Source of the DNA: Dreissena polymorpha
Lineage: Eukaryota > Mollusca > Bivalvia > Myida > Dreissenidae
DNA: 64,000 nt
Reading direction: 5' to 3'
NCBI RefSeq assembly: GCF_020536995.1
Contig: NC_068365.1
Span: 39,110,833-39,174,832 of the forward strand
How positions within the stretch are numbered: position 1 is the stretch's first letter; each line of letters opens with the position of its first letter. Below the pieces are notes generated by a model that saw only the letters and a list, made by a program, of their open reading frames with translations, was not told where the DNA came from and did no database searches. The translations under genes were made by a program, and so were the position numbers. Shown here one piece after another: positions 23,445 to 35,341 of this stretch.

Positions 23445-25190
23445 TTCGATAATACACTGCTATAAACACAGCTTTACATCCGAAATTCAAATGAAATATT
23501 ACAGTTAAAGTATGTTTCCTATAATAAAGATCACAGAAAACACACACTTAATGCGATAAAACGCAATCAAGAAGAAAGGAATTTTGTATTGAACAGAACC
23601 AAACTTAACGTTCAATGGCATTCAATTGTATATAAGGAGTAAACAGTGTAACTACGTATGCTGTCTTTTTTCTATTGGGTCACGTGAGTATTGATTACTT
23701 TTAATTGCGCCAAAGCAGATATGTGGGTAAAAGGAAAATGTTTAAACAAGGTTATTATTCATACTTAAATGCTCTTTTAAATAAAATAGGAAATGTATGC
23801 TTATGTATTTATAATGACAATAATGTAAATGTTTAAAATCAACACATTTTCTTACAATTACCAGCTCGTTTTGTTATACATTATTTCAAACTGATATTTT
23901 AAACGTAGTCATTTCAGTACAATGGTCCTAATTGACTAGTGTAAATATTACAGTCTGCAATAGCAAGAGCCTTTGTGATACAACCTATGTTATGTTATGG
24001 ACAGGTTATTGAAAAAAAGCTAATTTGAAAATTGTTGCTCTTTTTTAGTTTAACTGTCAAAATAATTTAAACGCTTTTTGACGATGCTGCGAAGCAGCTC
24101 GTCTAAGTTATCATACCATTAAAAATTCTTCACAATGGCGACCTATGTAAGAGACCGAGCCAGTCCGATTGAGGTAGCTCGATTATTCTAATCGACATAC
24201 CTCGCTGATTATCATTGATAAAGGTATAGGAAGCTCAGCTATAAATATGACAGCATATTCTGGGGAAAAGATTTAATAATAGTTTGAAAACGTTAATTTT
24301 AAATCAGTTATATTCAATCCATTATATGTTTATAGATCAATGAAACAGCTATGCATTTTCTGTATTGTATTTGACATTTGTCGTGATTCAGTAAATAAAC
24401 TGCGAATTAAAACGTGTATAATTAACTTTCAACGCGATCATGAGTGTAAAGAAAACGAATTATTTCGAACCTGCCATTTGTAAACGTTGTAGCGACTATG
24501 GTATATAAACAGCATAATAGCCATATGATATCTGTGAAACTCGCTCTTATGCGTGCTTTCTCATTTTGCATATTTAATAAACTTTTCAAACAGAAATTGC
24601 AAAGCCTCATCAGTGCACATACTATGTTTGATAATTCATTCGTTTGTTGGATATTGATTGCTGTTTTAAACACATATTATGTCATATCGCGGAGATTTAG
24701 TTAACCTTACCATGTGTTCATGGGCGAACTCACGTATTCAAGTGCTCTTACGACTATGTGCTCATACCTACTTTCGGAAATCATCATGAAATTATTGCCG
24801 TACTTAACGAACGAACATGCCTAAGCTTATTGGATAAGAGAAAAAAAAACAAAAATCAAAAGAGAAAAATTATATGTTCATGCACATGGGCATGTGAAAT
24901 CACGTCCGTACACATAGCATCATTAACTTAGAAAAGGAAACAACGAAATATAAAGTTTGGTATGATATACATCTGAAATTAAGGAGCATGGTGTAATTAA
25001 AGAGCATGTTAAGTTTTGAATTTATATGCTGAAACGTAATGTTATTACCCACAAACGTTTTTCTTTAACAGAACGTTTTTTTTAAAGATAAGTGGTACAG
25101 AAAATACACGTCGAATATCTTTTTAAAGATATTCCTTGTTATATTTGATCGAGAATGTAACTCGCCTCCCAGTTTCGCTGAATTGATCAA
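23445..25190. other. Intergenic, probably includes the promoter of the B-box/NHL-like gene
   Basis: AT-rich. No exon-like frame, RNA gene or obvious repeat is seen. The first few hundred bases after 23444 should hold the promoter of the minus-strand gene, but no clear TATA box or Inr could be assigned. Confidence 0.35.
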
Positions 25191-25204
25191 GTTCCCGACG
25201 GGTA

Positions 25205-25455
25205 CTACTTCCCCGTATCCCCAATTTTTTGTTCGTACCCTACATTTTTCGTACCCAATTTTTTTCGTACCACATTTTTTTCGTACCCAAATTTTTGCTC
25301 GTACCCAAATGTTTTTTCCTACCCAATTTTTATTCCTACCCAAAATTTTTTCGTAACCAAATATTTTTTCGTACCAATTTTTTGGCATCAATTTGTACCC
25401 AAAATTGTCGTACCCATTTTTTTCCTACCCAAAAATTTCGTACCCACATACACAA
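25205..25455. repeat. Minisatellite, TTTTTTCGTACCCAA-type unit
   Basis: About 13 imperfect units of roughly 15-20 bp built from CGTACCCAA plus a T-run, alternating TCGTACC and TCCTACC forms. Open frames across it on both strands come from the repeat alone. Confidence 0.8.
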
Positions 25456-27590
25456 TTATGGTGATGTAGATAAACTTAAATAGATGTTTTTATATCAATC
25501 CTCTTCAAAAGCATCGTCACACCAGTACTGTCAGTACTTTGATTACAAATATTCCCAATTGTTGTTTTGTGTTTTTTTTCCACTTTTATCCCATAATTTT
25601 ACAGATTGAATTATTTGAAATAAATTTCTGACAATAAACGACTTACAAATAAAACAATGGTATATAGAATACAAACATTCATGATTTGAGCTCGGTAAAC
25701 TAAAATCTGTAAGTCTGTTAAAATAGTGGATGTTGTTGATATGAATGTCTACTTACTTTGGCAAGATGTTGAGTAGCAATCTTCAAATTATTAACAGCCC
25801 CTTTCTAGTAACCTTCATTTAGACAGGAAGGTGGTCAGTTCATGTCTAGTTTCTGGCTTAAGTACTGTTGAAACAGCAAGATTTACATGGGACTCGTTTA
25901 CTATTTAAATTAATTTTTAGCATTTAGAAGTAAGTACTATTTTCATTAAACTGTATTTACGTGAAATAAACACAGACTCGGATTACCCAGGCGCCTCATG
26001 GGGCCGTGACGAAAGAGAGATAGTTTTTACTTACTTACTTAGCCTTATATTGACTTTACAAATCCAATCATGTTATGTTCCGATTAAAGGCTTGACAGTG
26101 TCTTACGAAGTGACAATCATTTTTTAGTTGCAAAGCCGTAATGTTTTGCTGGTGATTTCGTCGATAAGATGTCCATTTGGGGGCTAAGACTAGAGGAGAA
26201 TTCATCACAGTGCTCTTTACTCTGGGTCATTTCCCTAATGAATTCCCCCACCCTCATTAAAGCAGAAAATATAATTTGTTTTGTATCAGGGTCAGATCGC
26301 GGCCAGTGTGTGTGAATGTCAGAGTTTATTTACAGGTCATCGCTGCGTCTTCACGACTACCTTATGTGCTTACCTGAGTTCGCGGCCAGTAAAATAATCG
26401 TTATATAATATAGACGCTATCCGTGAACTAGGTGACCTGGAATTTTCTTTAGACCAGAAATATGTTAAATGAAGATATTCAGCGATATACTTATGGTATG
26501 TCAATAATAGATTCTTAATGTGTTTTCAACAATACCATGATAAATATTATTTTTGACTAATTTAACAAGAATTATTCCACCATATTGACTAATGTATTAA
26601 GCATGAGCGCGATGATTCTCGATACTGTTAATAATCGAATCAAATAGCAAAGTCCGACAAACCACTAAAACAGGTTTGTTCGAAGAACGCGCCTATAAAT
26701 ATTTAAAATATGTACGGATACTTCGCGTGTGGCCGGTTGACTCATATGTTTTAATTTCACTTCCATTCTTCTTTCGTTTTTTGTTTTGTATCTATAGGTT
26801 TATGACCAGCAATATGTAATAATGAAAAATAAGCCGCGAAAACTCCGCGTAACACCCCGTACTGCGTGTGATGCAGCTAAGAACTGCACAGAAAAAGACA
26901 TTCGCTATCCTTGATCTCATTCATTGAACTCTTTACCTTTCACCAACTCCAACCACAATCAACGCCGTATATCTTTTTTAAAGATATTTCTTGTTTTAAA
27001 TCACAAAACGTGTCCATACGGGTATATAATTATAATTAACAAACATTTGCAAAGTGACAGGCCCGTTTCATTACCGATATTGGAAAAAGTTTCGTATAAG
27101 ATTACTCTTCTGTATTCACATATTTGAAGCTTCCTCAATACTATTTTGCTACTAGGCAAGTTTAAAGTTTTCTATGTAGATGTGAATCGCACGTGTCTGC
27201 TTGCTTACGTACGATTGGTGTTTATCATTAGTCAATCCATTTTACATAATACTAGTATGATAAAATATATACACTTATACGTTTACAAAGTTAAATCAGG
27301 ACTTGCAATACATTTTAAATTATTTAAGAATACAACTTTAAGGGATAGTATATATAATTTGTACTTAATTTAACTTAAAGCATATACATTCCTAAAATAT
27401 TGCTTGTTAAAACATAAAGCTATTTACCACAAAATGCGAGAATATAGACAACTTTTAAGTACTTTTATTAAACCATGTATTAAAAAGATCATCCGATCAT
27501 AAAAATGATCATACTATATATATAATTAGTGATTATAAAAAGCATAGAAAAAGAAACTAAGCAGTGCAGAGACAGCAACTGCCACAGACA
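25456..27590. other. Intergenic with decayed array sequence
   Basis: No gene seen. A block at about 25890-25980 resembles 28165-28255 (TTTAGCATT..., then ACGTGAAAT(A)AACAC). A block at about 27055-27140 resembles the spacer between tRNA-Ser and tRNA-Leu (GTATAAGAT, then CTGTATTCACA). The duplicated, eroded left edge of the tRNA array therefore reaches back to about 25.9 kb. Confidence 0.4.
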
Positions 27591-27591
27591 G

Positions 27592-27663
27592 TGCCGTGAC
27601 CAGGATTAGAACCTTAGTTGTCATGGCCACAACGAGCAGTACTAACCACTATACGATTACTGG
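27592..27663 (-). pseudogene. tRNA-His(GTG)-derived relic
   Basis: Read on the minus strand it resembles nuclear tRNA-His: ATCGTATAGTGGTTAGTACT for the D-arm region, GTTGTGGCC for the anticodon loop (GTG) and a 3' end with GGTCACGGCA. The T-loop (GGTTCTAATCC) is altered, and the 5' acceptor strand no longer pairs with the 3' strand. It lies at the left edge of the Leu/Ser array. Confidence 0.55.
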
Positions 27664-27883
27664 TTAGCGCACTGAGATCAAATATAATATACATGTATGC
27701 ACAATAAAGTTATTTTTAATATCAGTTAATTCGGCGTGAACGGTTCCTCTGTACCTAAGGCTGCACTATGTGAGGATTGTAAGTTCTACAATGTTTATGA
27801 TCTTTCCAACGTTTGAAATATAATATTTAAGGGCATCATTACGTGAATAGTTAGTCTGATGTGTGTTCTACTGAAAACATAAT

Positions 27884-27956
27884 TATCAGAAGATGAACTT
27901 GAACCTACGCTTGAAGAATCAGATTGAATAACCTTGGACCGCTTTGCCCTCCTGAC
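27884..27956 (-). pseudogene. Decayed tRNA-Leu relic, left edge of the array
   Basis: On the minus strand GTCAGGAGGGCAAAGCGGTC is followed by CAAGG, then a gap over the anticodon arm, then a CTTCAAGCG variable arm and GGTTCAAG. It aligns end to end with the tRNA-Leu(CAG) copies but has lost about ten bases around the anticodon. The flanks also match the array spacer. Confidence 0.55.
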
Positions 27957-28381
27957 TTCAAAGTTCAGCTGACTAATCGCGATTTCACAATACGAGTATA
28001 CATTAATGTTGATCAAACACTGTTCAAATTGTCAGATATTATTTTGATTGCTTAAAAATGTACGTACAAGATTAGTGAACTGTTTTTACAAGCTACATGC
28101 TACTTTTCATTAAAAATTGTCTGATTAAAGGCAAGTGTAAAGTTTCCTTTTAAGATGTGCATAGGACTAGTCACTATTTTAATTATAAAAATATTTAGCA
28201 TTGAGACGTGAGTAATATTAACATTACACTTTAAATACGTGAAATTAACACACTCGAATAATATAATTTATTCACTTAACAGTTTAAAAGTATAAATAGG
28301 ATTACGCAGAAAAGCAAAACCATTATTGTGTATTGATAATAATTGTAGTCAAAGAATATTTATTCCGTAAATAAAACTATT

Positions 28382-28465
28382 TGTCAGAAGTGGGATTTGA
28401 ACCCACGCCTGGAGAACCAGACTGCGACCTGAACGCAGCGCCTTAGACCGCTCGGCCATCCTGAC
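28382..28465 (-). tRNA. tRNA-Leu(CAG)
   Basis: 84 nt class II tRNA. A-box GGATGGCCGAGCGGTCTAAG, anticodon loop with CAG between the TGCG and CGCA stem strands, a long variable arm, and B-box GGTTCAAATCC. The acceptor stem GTCAGGA / TTCTGAC has one G-U pair. A TTTT run about 10 nt downstream can end pol III transcription. Except for that pair and one T-loop base it matches what I recall of vertebrate tRNA-Leu(CAG). Probably functional. Confidence 0.9.
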
Positions 28466-28804
28466 TTGCAATCTCATCAAAAAAATTTATTAACGGTTTA
28501 TAATGATAACTAAAATTGTTCACACTGGTAGATACCTGCTCCGTTTATTAACTTCTTTATAATGCGCGTATAAGATCACGTTTCTGTATTCACAAGACAG
28601 ATTTGAAGTTAGCTCAATAGTTGTTTACACACTCGGCCCCCTTCTTAAGGCGTTTATTTAGCATAAGCAAAAATGATAACAAAAAAGCACAATGCAAATG
28701 AATAAAACTATACGTTTTCTGTCAAAATTTAAAACATAAGAAATATTGGGATCAGCAAGAGTGAATTGATGATTGCTTAAACAATTTTTGCTACATAAAA
28801 ATCA

Positions 28805-28886
28805 CGTCGTGGACAGGATTCGAACATATGCGGGCAGAGCCCATTTGATTTCGAGTCAAACGCCTTAACCACTCGGCCACCACGAC
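28805..28886 (-). tRNA. tRNA-Ser(CGA), weak T-arm
   Basis: 82 nt class II tRNA; acceptor GTCGTGG / CCACGAC is fully paired. Anticodon loop CTCGAAA (CGA) sits in a perfect TTTGA/TCAAA stem. The T-stem is altered (CATATGTTCGAATCCTGT), leaving poor pairing. TTTTT follows the 3' end. It could be a working gene or a young pseudogene. Confidence 0.75.
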
Positions 28887-29416
28887 CGTATGTCTCTGTA
28901 CGTGGCTATTCGTTTAGACCAGTGGGCGGTACACTCGATTCTCGCTTAGTCCTTTCCCGAAAACACGTGGGTTAACTGGGTTGTAACCATACCCGACACG
29001 TGGGGTTTATTCCGGGTACTCCGCCCCCTCCCCTAACTTAAAACCACACCAGAATTAAACAACTTTCAGAAATACCTGGAAAATGCAGCCATAATTTAAA
29101 ATGTGTCCCAACTTTTTTAAGGCTTCGTAGGCTAATAAGATAGAAATGCTGGGACACATTCCAGATCAACATTTAATGCAGCATCAGACGAGAAGGACCT
29201 CGTAAACTTCGAAATGCACACACACGCAGTTCTTCAATTGCTTTGGAAGACACTGTACAGGTCTAAACATTGATAACAGGACTTCCAATATAGCATTATA
29301 CGGCTGGTAGCTCCAACAGGATATACATAACATGTATAACGTTAAAGAGAGAAACAAATAGTGTGTATTTATAATAATTGTAGTCAAATAATATTAATTC
29401 CGTTAATAAAACGTTT

Positions 29417-29500
29417 TGTCAGAAGTGGGATTTGAACCCACGCCTGGAGAACCAGACTGCGACCTGAACGCAGCGCCTTGGACCGCTCGGCCATCCTGAC
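29417..29500 (-). tRNA. tRNA-Leu(CAG)
   Basis: 84 nt. Same sequence as the copy at 28382 apart from one D-arm base (CCAAGG against CTAAGG). All stems form, with one G-U pair in the acceptor. The downstream AAACGTTTT terminator is conserved with other units. Confidence 0.9.
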
Positions 29501-30383
29501 TTGCAATCTTAAATAATAAATCGTAATATTACAACACGGGTATAGATAAACAATGTTCAAACTTGTATATATCCGCTCCGTTTTATTACCGTTATAAAAA
29601 TGCGCATTTTCTTTATTTACAAGTCAGATTTGACGTTAACCCAATAATCGTCTAATAATTGTGTACACACACGTGCAATCCCACCCCTCTTAAGGCGTTT
29701 GTATTCCATAAGCAAAATTGATAACAAAAAAGGCAAATAGCATATGAATAAAATATAAGCTTTCTTTTCAAATTTAAAGCGTACAACAAATTGCGATCAG
29801 CAAGGGTGTATTGATGATTACTTTAAACATATTTGCTACATACAAAAACTGTCCTCGTTGGTGGCTGTCCGGTTAGCCAAGTGGTACACTCGACTCTCGC
29901 CTAATCCTTTCCCGGAAGCATGTGAGTTTGCTTGGCTGTCACCCTACCATGCATGTTGGGTTTCCTAAGGGTACTGCGCCCCACCCCCCCCCCACCCCAA
30001 CACAAGACCACACCAGATTTAAACATCTTTAAGAAATAGCTTGAACGTGATGCTATATTTTAAAATGTGTCCGAACTTTTTTGAGCTAAGTAAGCTAATT
30101 AGATAGGAATGCTGGAACCCATTCTAGGTCCACATTTAAAGCAGCCTCAGACGAGAAGGACCTCTTAAACTTCGAAATACACAAACGCGACCTCCATTCT
30201 CTTTAGAAGGCCCTGTACAGGTCTAAGCATTGACAATAGGACTTCCATTATTGTACTCAAGCATTATAAGGGTGGGAGCTCCACTGGGATATACCCAATA
30301 TGTATTACGTTGAAGAGCAAAACAAATAATTTTAATTTATAATAATTAAGTCAAAGAAAAGTAATTCCGTGAATAAAACGTAA
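29501..30383. repeat. Array unit 2 spacer, tRNA-Ser missing
   Basis: The spacer follows the other units (AAGGCGTTTGTATTCCATAA, ATTGATGATTACTTTAAA, GGTACACTCGACTCTCGCC, AAGACCACACCAGA), but where tRNA-Ser should lie (about 29850) the sequence passes straight from ACATACAAAAACTGTC to CTCGTTGGTGGCTGTCC. The serine gene has been deleted from this unit. Confidence 0.7.
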
Positions 30384-30462
30384 TGTCAGAAATGTGAACC
30401 CACGCCTGGAGAATCAGACTGCGACCTGAACGCAGCGCCTTGAACCGCTCTGTCATCCTAAC
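30384..30462 (-). pseudogene. Degenerate tRNA-Leu(CAG)
   Basis: About 79 nt against 84 for intact copies. The anticodon arm (CGTTCAGGTCGCA) is kept, but the D-arm (GATGACAGAGCGG), the T-arm (shortened to GTTCACATT) and the acceptor are damaged. Not expected to fold. Confidence 0.75.
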
Positions 30463-30838
30463 TTGGAGTCTTACCTAATAAATCGTATTATCACTACACG
30501 GGTATATATTCATGATAAACAAAGTGCAAACTAGTAGATATCATTCCGTTTTATGACTGTTATTTATATGCATGTATAAGATAAATTTTCTTTATTCACA
30601 AATCAGATTTTAAGTTAAGTCAATAATTGTCTAATAACTGTCTACACACACGCCGCCCCCCTCCCCCCTCACACACCTCTTAAAGCGTTCGTATTCCATA
30701 AGCAAAATTGATAACAAAAAGGCAAAGAGCATGTTAATAAAATATGCGTTTCGTTTTTCAAATATTCATAAAACGTCAGAAAGATCAGCGAGGGTTTATT
30801 GATGATTACTTAAAAATATTTTGCGACATACAAACACT

Positions 30839-30920
30839 TGTCGTCGACAGGATTTGAAACTCTGTGGGCAGAGCCCATTTGATTTCGAGTAAAACGCCTT
30901 AACCACTCGGTCAACACGAA
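30839..30920 (-). pseudogene. Degenerate tRNA-Ser(CGA)
   Basis: The anticodon CGA remains, but the anticodon stem (TTTTA/TCAAA) and the T-arm (GAGTTTCAAATCCTGTC) are mispaired, and the 5' acceptor reads TTCGTGT. It is the paralogue of the copy at 51607; both sit just left of the CR1 empty or filled site. Confidence 0.7.
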
Positions 30921-31244
30921 CGACTGTCTCCGTTGGTGGCTTTCCGGCAAGCCAAGTGGGCGGTACAGTCGACTCTTGCCTGTTCCTTTTCCGGAAGCAT
31001 GTGAGTTTTCTTGGTTGTCACCTAACAATGCAGGTGGGGTTTCCTCAGTGAACTCCTCCCCCCCCCCCATATACACACAAGACCATACCATAATTAAACA
31101 TCTTTCAGAAATATCTGGAAAATGAAGCTATAATTTAACATTTAACAAATAAACGTTTCCTATTCAAATTTAAAGCGTAAGAAATATTGGCATCAGCAAG
31201 GGTTTATTGATGATTACTTTTAAAATATTTGCTACAAAAAAACT

Positions 31245-31326
31245 CGTCGTGGACAGGATTCGAACCTTTGCGGGCAGAGCCCATTTGATTTCGAGTCAAA
31301 CGCCTTAACCACTCGGCCACCACGAC
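31245..31326 (-). tRNA. tRNA-Ser(CGA)
   Basis: 82 nt; the acceptor, D-arm and anticodon arm are canonical. One mismatch in the T-stem (CAAAGGTTCGAATCCTGT). A T7 run follows as terminator. Likely functional or only lately damaged. It lies 94 bp right of the preserved empty site of the CR1-like insertion. Confidence 0.8.
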
Positions 31327-31850
31327 CGACCGACTATGTTGGTGGCTGTCCCGTAAACCAAGTTTGCGGTACACTCGACTCTCGCCGATTCATTTCCCGG
31401 AAGCATGTATGTTTGCTTGGTTGTCACGATACCATACAGGTGGGGTTTCCTAAGAGTACTTCGCCCTCACCCCCATTTACAAGACCATTCAAGAATTAAA
31501 CATCTTTCAGAGAAAGCTTGAAAATAAAGCTTCAAGTATATTTTAAAATCAGTCCAAACTTTTTTGAACCTAGTAATTTCATTAGATAAGAGTGCTGGAA
31601 CAGGTTCACATTTAATACAGCCTCAGGCGAGAAGGACATCGTAAACTTCGATATACACACAAGGTTCCTCCATTCTCTTTTGAAGACAATGTACATGTCT
31701 AAACATACTTCCAATAGAGTACTTAAGCATTGTACGGGTGGTAGCTTCAATATGATATACCCAATATGTTTTACGTTGAAGAGCAAAACAAATATAGTGT
31801 ATTGATAATAATTTAAGTCAAAGAATATTAATTCCGTGAATAATGCGTTT

Positions 31851-31934
31851 TGTCAGGAGTGGGATTTGAACCCACACCTGGAGAACCAGACTGCGACCTG
31901 AACGCAGCGCCTTGGACCGCTCGGTCATCCTGAC
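31851..31934 (-). tRNA. tRNA-Leu(CAG), slightly diverged
   Basis: 84 nt, all stems form, with acceptor GTCAGGA / TCCTGAC perfect. It differs from canonical copies in the A-box (GATGACCGAGCGG) and the variable arm (GGTGTGGG). An AAACGCATTATTC downstream block replaces the usual T-run, which may weaken termination. Paralogue of 55785. Confidence 0.75.
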
Positions 31935-32610
31935 TTGCCATCTTAACTTATGAATCGTAATATTACAACACGGGTATATAATGATAACAAACTATGTTCA
32001 CACTGGTAGATATCCGCTCCGTTTTATCACGGCTTTACAATGCTCGTATAAGATAAAGTTTCTGTTTCTTCACAAGTCAGATTTGAAGTTAACTCAATAA
32101 TCGTCTTATATTTGGCTATATCTAGGCATTTAAAGTATCCTATTAAAGATATCCATCGTACTTGTTTTCTGTTTACAATACAATCATTTATGTTAAAGTG
32201 TCTGCAATGTACATGAAACTTGATTGTTATAATATATTCAAGCATACGTTTGAAAAGTGTAATCGTGACTTGCAATGCGTGCAAATTGATTTACGACGAA
32301 CACACATTATGTATTACAGTATATAAGTTTTACATATGTTTGTTTAGTTAAGAAAAGCAAAGTTATTAAGTGTCGATTTTCGACACCTGCATTAATATCG
32401 TATAAAGGAATACGTTATGTTCAGAGTGCCGTGCGGACTTTATATCTTGCACTTAATACTAGTTATATAGCTCATTGAATTCTGTCCGCGAGCCGATTAT
32501 TAATACAAATATCTTTCAGGAAACATAATTGTATACATGTAATGTCAAAAGCAAAACCGGTATAATCGATATACATGTCAATTTGAATGGGGCACTCAAA
32601 AGCTATCAAG
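31935..32610. repeat. Unique tail shared by segments A and B
   Basis: This stretch matches about 55869-56533 base by base with few changes (for example AAAGATATCCATCGTACTTG, TTTACGACGAACACAC and GTGTCGATTTTCGA). It is not part of the short array unit, so it marks a larger duplication. Similarity stops at CTCAAAAGCTATCAAG. Confidence 0.75.
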
Positions 32611-33543
32611 AATTATCCCGCCTCTGTTGCAAAAATTGACCAAATAAAGCAGGGTCGGATAAACTAGTTGACATCCGGCAGTACATCACGTGACCGTGAT
32701 CTAACCGTAAGTATGTATTCCTACGCGCCGATTAACATGTTAACGTGTTCTAATATTTGACCTTTGAAATTTATTGGGACGTATCATGAATGTTATCGTT
32801 ATATTATATATCATCCTTTTTTCTTCTTTAAAACATATAACCGAACCAGCTCTCCGTATTTATCATTTTCATTTACTTGATGACGCAATTTATGACGTAT
32901 CTAGTGTGACGTCATTTCTCAGACAAAACATACTTAGGGACAACAATTTTGACGTGGCGGTTTTAACAGTATTTTTTCAAAGAATTTAAAGCATCGAACG
33001 AATCATAAACGTATTCCGGATTGTGTGTTTGTCATTCATAGGTGTTAACTTCGATAGGAATAAAATAATTCGCTACGACAGGATTACGATTTCGTAAATC
33101 ATAATTCGGGTCAGAATGGTAAGCATTCGATACAAACGCTATCAAAAAATAGTGTAGTTTAAAATACATTTCGATACAAATGTAAAAACAGAAATGGATT
33201 TCGACAAAGGGATGGAAGAACAGAAAATGGATGTGTATATCGTTGTTAATGTTTTGTTATAAGCAATGGATTAAAGTTGTCATTAAGGTGAATAAAATTT
33301 AGTTATTGTTTTGCTGCTGCATTTTGTTTTCATTTTTGTACCAAGAAAAATATCACATTCTCGATTCGTTTTTTATTTCTTCTCATATTTTCAATAGGAA
33401 AGTATAAAAAGGAACAGTTTAATGTGGAACATTTTTTTACATGACAATCGGTAGTTATTCGGTCGTCAGGAATGTAGGAGGCCCGACAAGAATTGTTATA
33501 TCAATTAATCATTTGTCTTTGATAAAATGTGTCAACGGCATGA
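32611..33543. other. Segment present in A, absent in B
   Basis: Copy B passes from AAAGCTATCAAG directly to TTCTGCCCCGGG, while copy A has about 1.1 kb between the same points, ending in the palindrome at 33545-33713. No transposon ends other than that palindrome are clear. Either an insertion in A or a deletion in B. No gene is seen in it. Confidence 0.5.
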
Positions 33544-33544
33544 G

Positions 33545-33713
33545 GCAGAATAAATCGAATACATGGTTGGTTCCGAGATGGAGAAAGTTTATCATGTTCG
33601 GCCCGAAAAAGAAAAATAAGGCTCGCTAAAGCTCGCCCTATTTTCTTTTTCTAAGCCTCAACGAATAAACTTTCTCCATCACGGCACCAACCATGTATTC
33701 TCTATTTATTCTG
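33545..33713. repeat. Near-perfect ~170 bp hairpin palindrome
   Basis: The left arm, CAGAATAAATCGAATACATG and onward, pairs with a right arm ending in CATGTATTCTCTATTTATTCTG. The arms continue inward through GATGGAGAAAGTTTAT / ATAAACTTTCTCCATC and GAAAAAGAAAAATAAGGC / CCTATTTTCTTTTTC to a short loop. It looks like a foldback element. Confidence 0.75.
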
Positions 33714-33840
33714 CCCCGGGAAAAAGCTTTCCCGTTAATTCACTACACCGCTCAGCTTTCGATTTCCAAATCAGGACTAAGTTCAGAAAAGGTCACCCCG
33801 ACAATTACTCCCCCATACAAATTTGATTGCGGCGGACAAA

Positions 33841-34020
33841 GGGTGAGCTTATGTGCGTGTGGACAAAAATCCGGTTGAGGTTATGTCCATTGAGCTTATG
33901 ACTGAATGAGCTAATATCCAGGTGAGCTTATGTCCGGTGAGTATGTCCGGGTGAGCTAATGTCCGGGTGAGCTAATGTCCTGGTGAGTTAATGTCCTGGT
34001 GAGCTAATGTCTGTGTGAGC
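33841..34020. repeat. GTGAGCTTATGTCCG minisatellite, segment A part 1
   Basis: About ten units of GTGAGCTAATGTCCGG-type sequence, split from part 2 (35950-36392) by the TA-flanked MITE and a fragment of array unit. It has the same left flank (ATTGCGGCGGACAAAGG) as the large array at 56671. Confidence 0.85.
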
Positions 34021-34035
34021 ATTCAAAACCTAATA

Positions 34036-35341
34036 CAGTACAGCTAACGCGGCACAAACATAATCCGCGGCTACGCCACGGCCAGATTATTAGTACGCGG
34101 CGGCCGAATGGTGTGTTCACGCGGCGTATCGCCGTGGCACTCGGCATCGATCCGCGCAACGACGCCGAGTCTGTGTTAACCTCACGTACTTTCGCGGAGT
34201 AAATCCGCCGCACACGTACGCGGCGGATCGAGTGAAAAGATAATCACCTACATGTACATACATGTATGTATAGCATAAAATTAATTACGCGCAACTGTTA
34301 ATGTTTCGTTCGATTATCATTATTAAATTTGTAATCCGAAACACACTTCCGAATTTTAATGCTAACGCGACCTTTGACAAATTCTAGCGTCAAATAAACA
34401 GTGCTATAATATCCTTTGTTTCATAAAAAGCGCGCGAAAATTATGCAGACATGTAGAACGTCGTTTGGAAAGTTTGGGTGTATTTTGTTGTGTATAAATA
34501 CATTAACATCACGTCAGGCGTAAATCGCGTGTTCAGTGGAAAAAAACCCGCCCCGATTAGACGTTATTTCATCATCTCTATAAATAGTAACAAATGCCAA
34601 AATGTATTTGATACTTAAGGAAATATCGAGAATGTTTGTGTATCGTAAATATTTACCAGCATTTGCTTTAAAACTGGAATATACGGGATTATCGGGTAAT
34701 TAGTAGCGATATTAACTGTATAATATGAACAAAATAAAATGTGTTTATAAACGCATATTCAAACAATAGTTATAATAAGCTGATAATTAACAAAACAACA
34801 AATACGTCGTCACTGTCTTGATTATTGATGTGGCTTCAAACTGCTAATTTTCTCAGCTTAAATTTAATAGCAAAATCAACATGCAATTAATTTATAAATC
34901 CACCATATGCTGGAGCCTTGACCACTTGTATGTGCGAAAACATAATTACGTGACCTTGTTTATGTGTGAAATACATACACTACGGGCGGGAAACAAAATA
35001 AATTGGCCAGACACATTAACTGTGCTTACATGTATATGCTAATACAATCCGCGCACAATAAATTTATTATGATTTTAAGTATTATTATAATTGTTCTATA
35101 AAAATTTGTTAACTACATGTAACTAATAATTTTACAAAGATTTTTTATTTCATGATGCGCATCGACTCGGCATCATGTCGCGGATAGCAGCATGCCTCGG
35201 CGGACAGATGCGAAGTTTCGCGGCGAAATGCGACTTGCCGCCGCATACTGACGCGGCTTCAACGACTGACGCGGCATCGACTCGTTTCGCCTTGCCGCCG
35301 CGGATCGCGAAATACGTTTGTTCCGCTTTGGCTGTACTGTA
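34036..35341. mobile_element. TA-flanked non-autonomous DNA transposon, ~1.3 kb
   Basis: The ends are inverted repeats: CAGTACAGCTAACGCGGCAC on the left, and on the right the complement reading CAGTACAGCCAAAGCGGAAC. Each is preceded by TA, giving a TA target duplication as in Tc1/mariner-type elements. CGCGG-rich blocks lie next to both ends (to about 34230 and from about 35150), and the middle is AT-rich with no transposase frame. It splits the minisatellite of segment A and is absent from segment B. Confidence 0.6.

Noticed and set aside
25065-25483. Open frames on both strands rich in Lys/Trp or Phe/Pro
   Set aside because: Translations of the CGTACCC/T-run minisatellite.
28900-29100. Long C-runs in each array spacer as a regulatory element
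   Set aside because: The runs vary in length between units and look like slippage-prone simple sequence; no evidence of function.
33441-33629. 62-codon open frame ending in GPKKKNKAR
   Set aside because: Runs into the arm of the hairpin palindrome; no family likeness.
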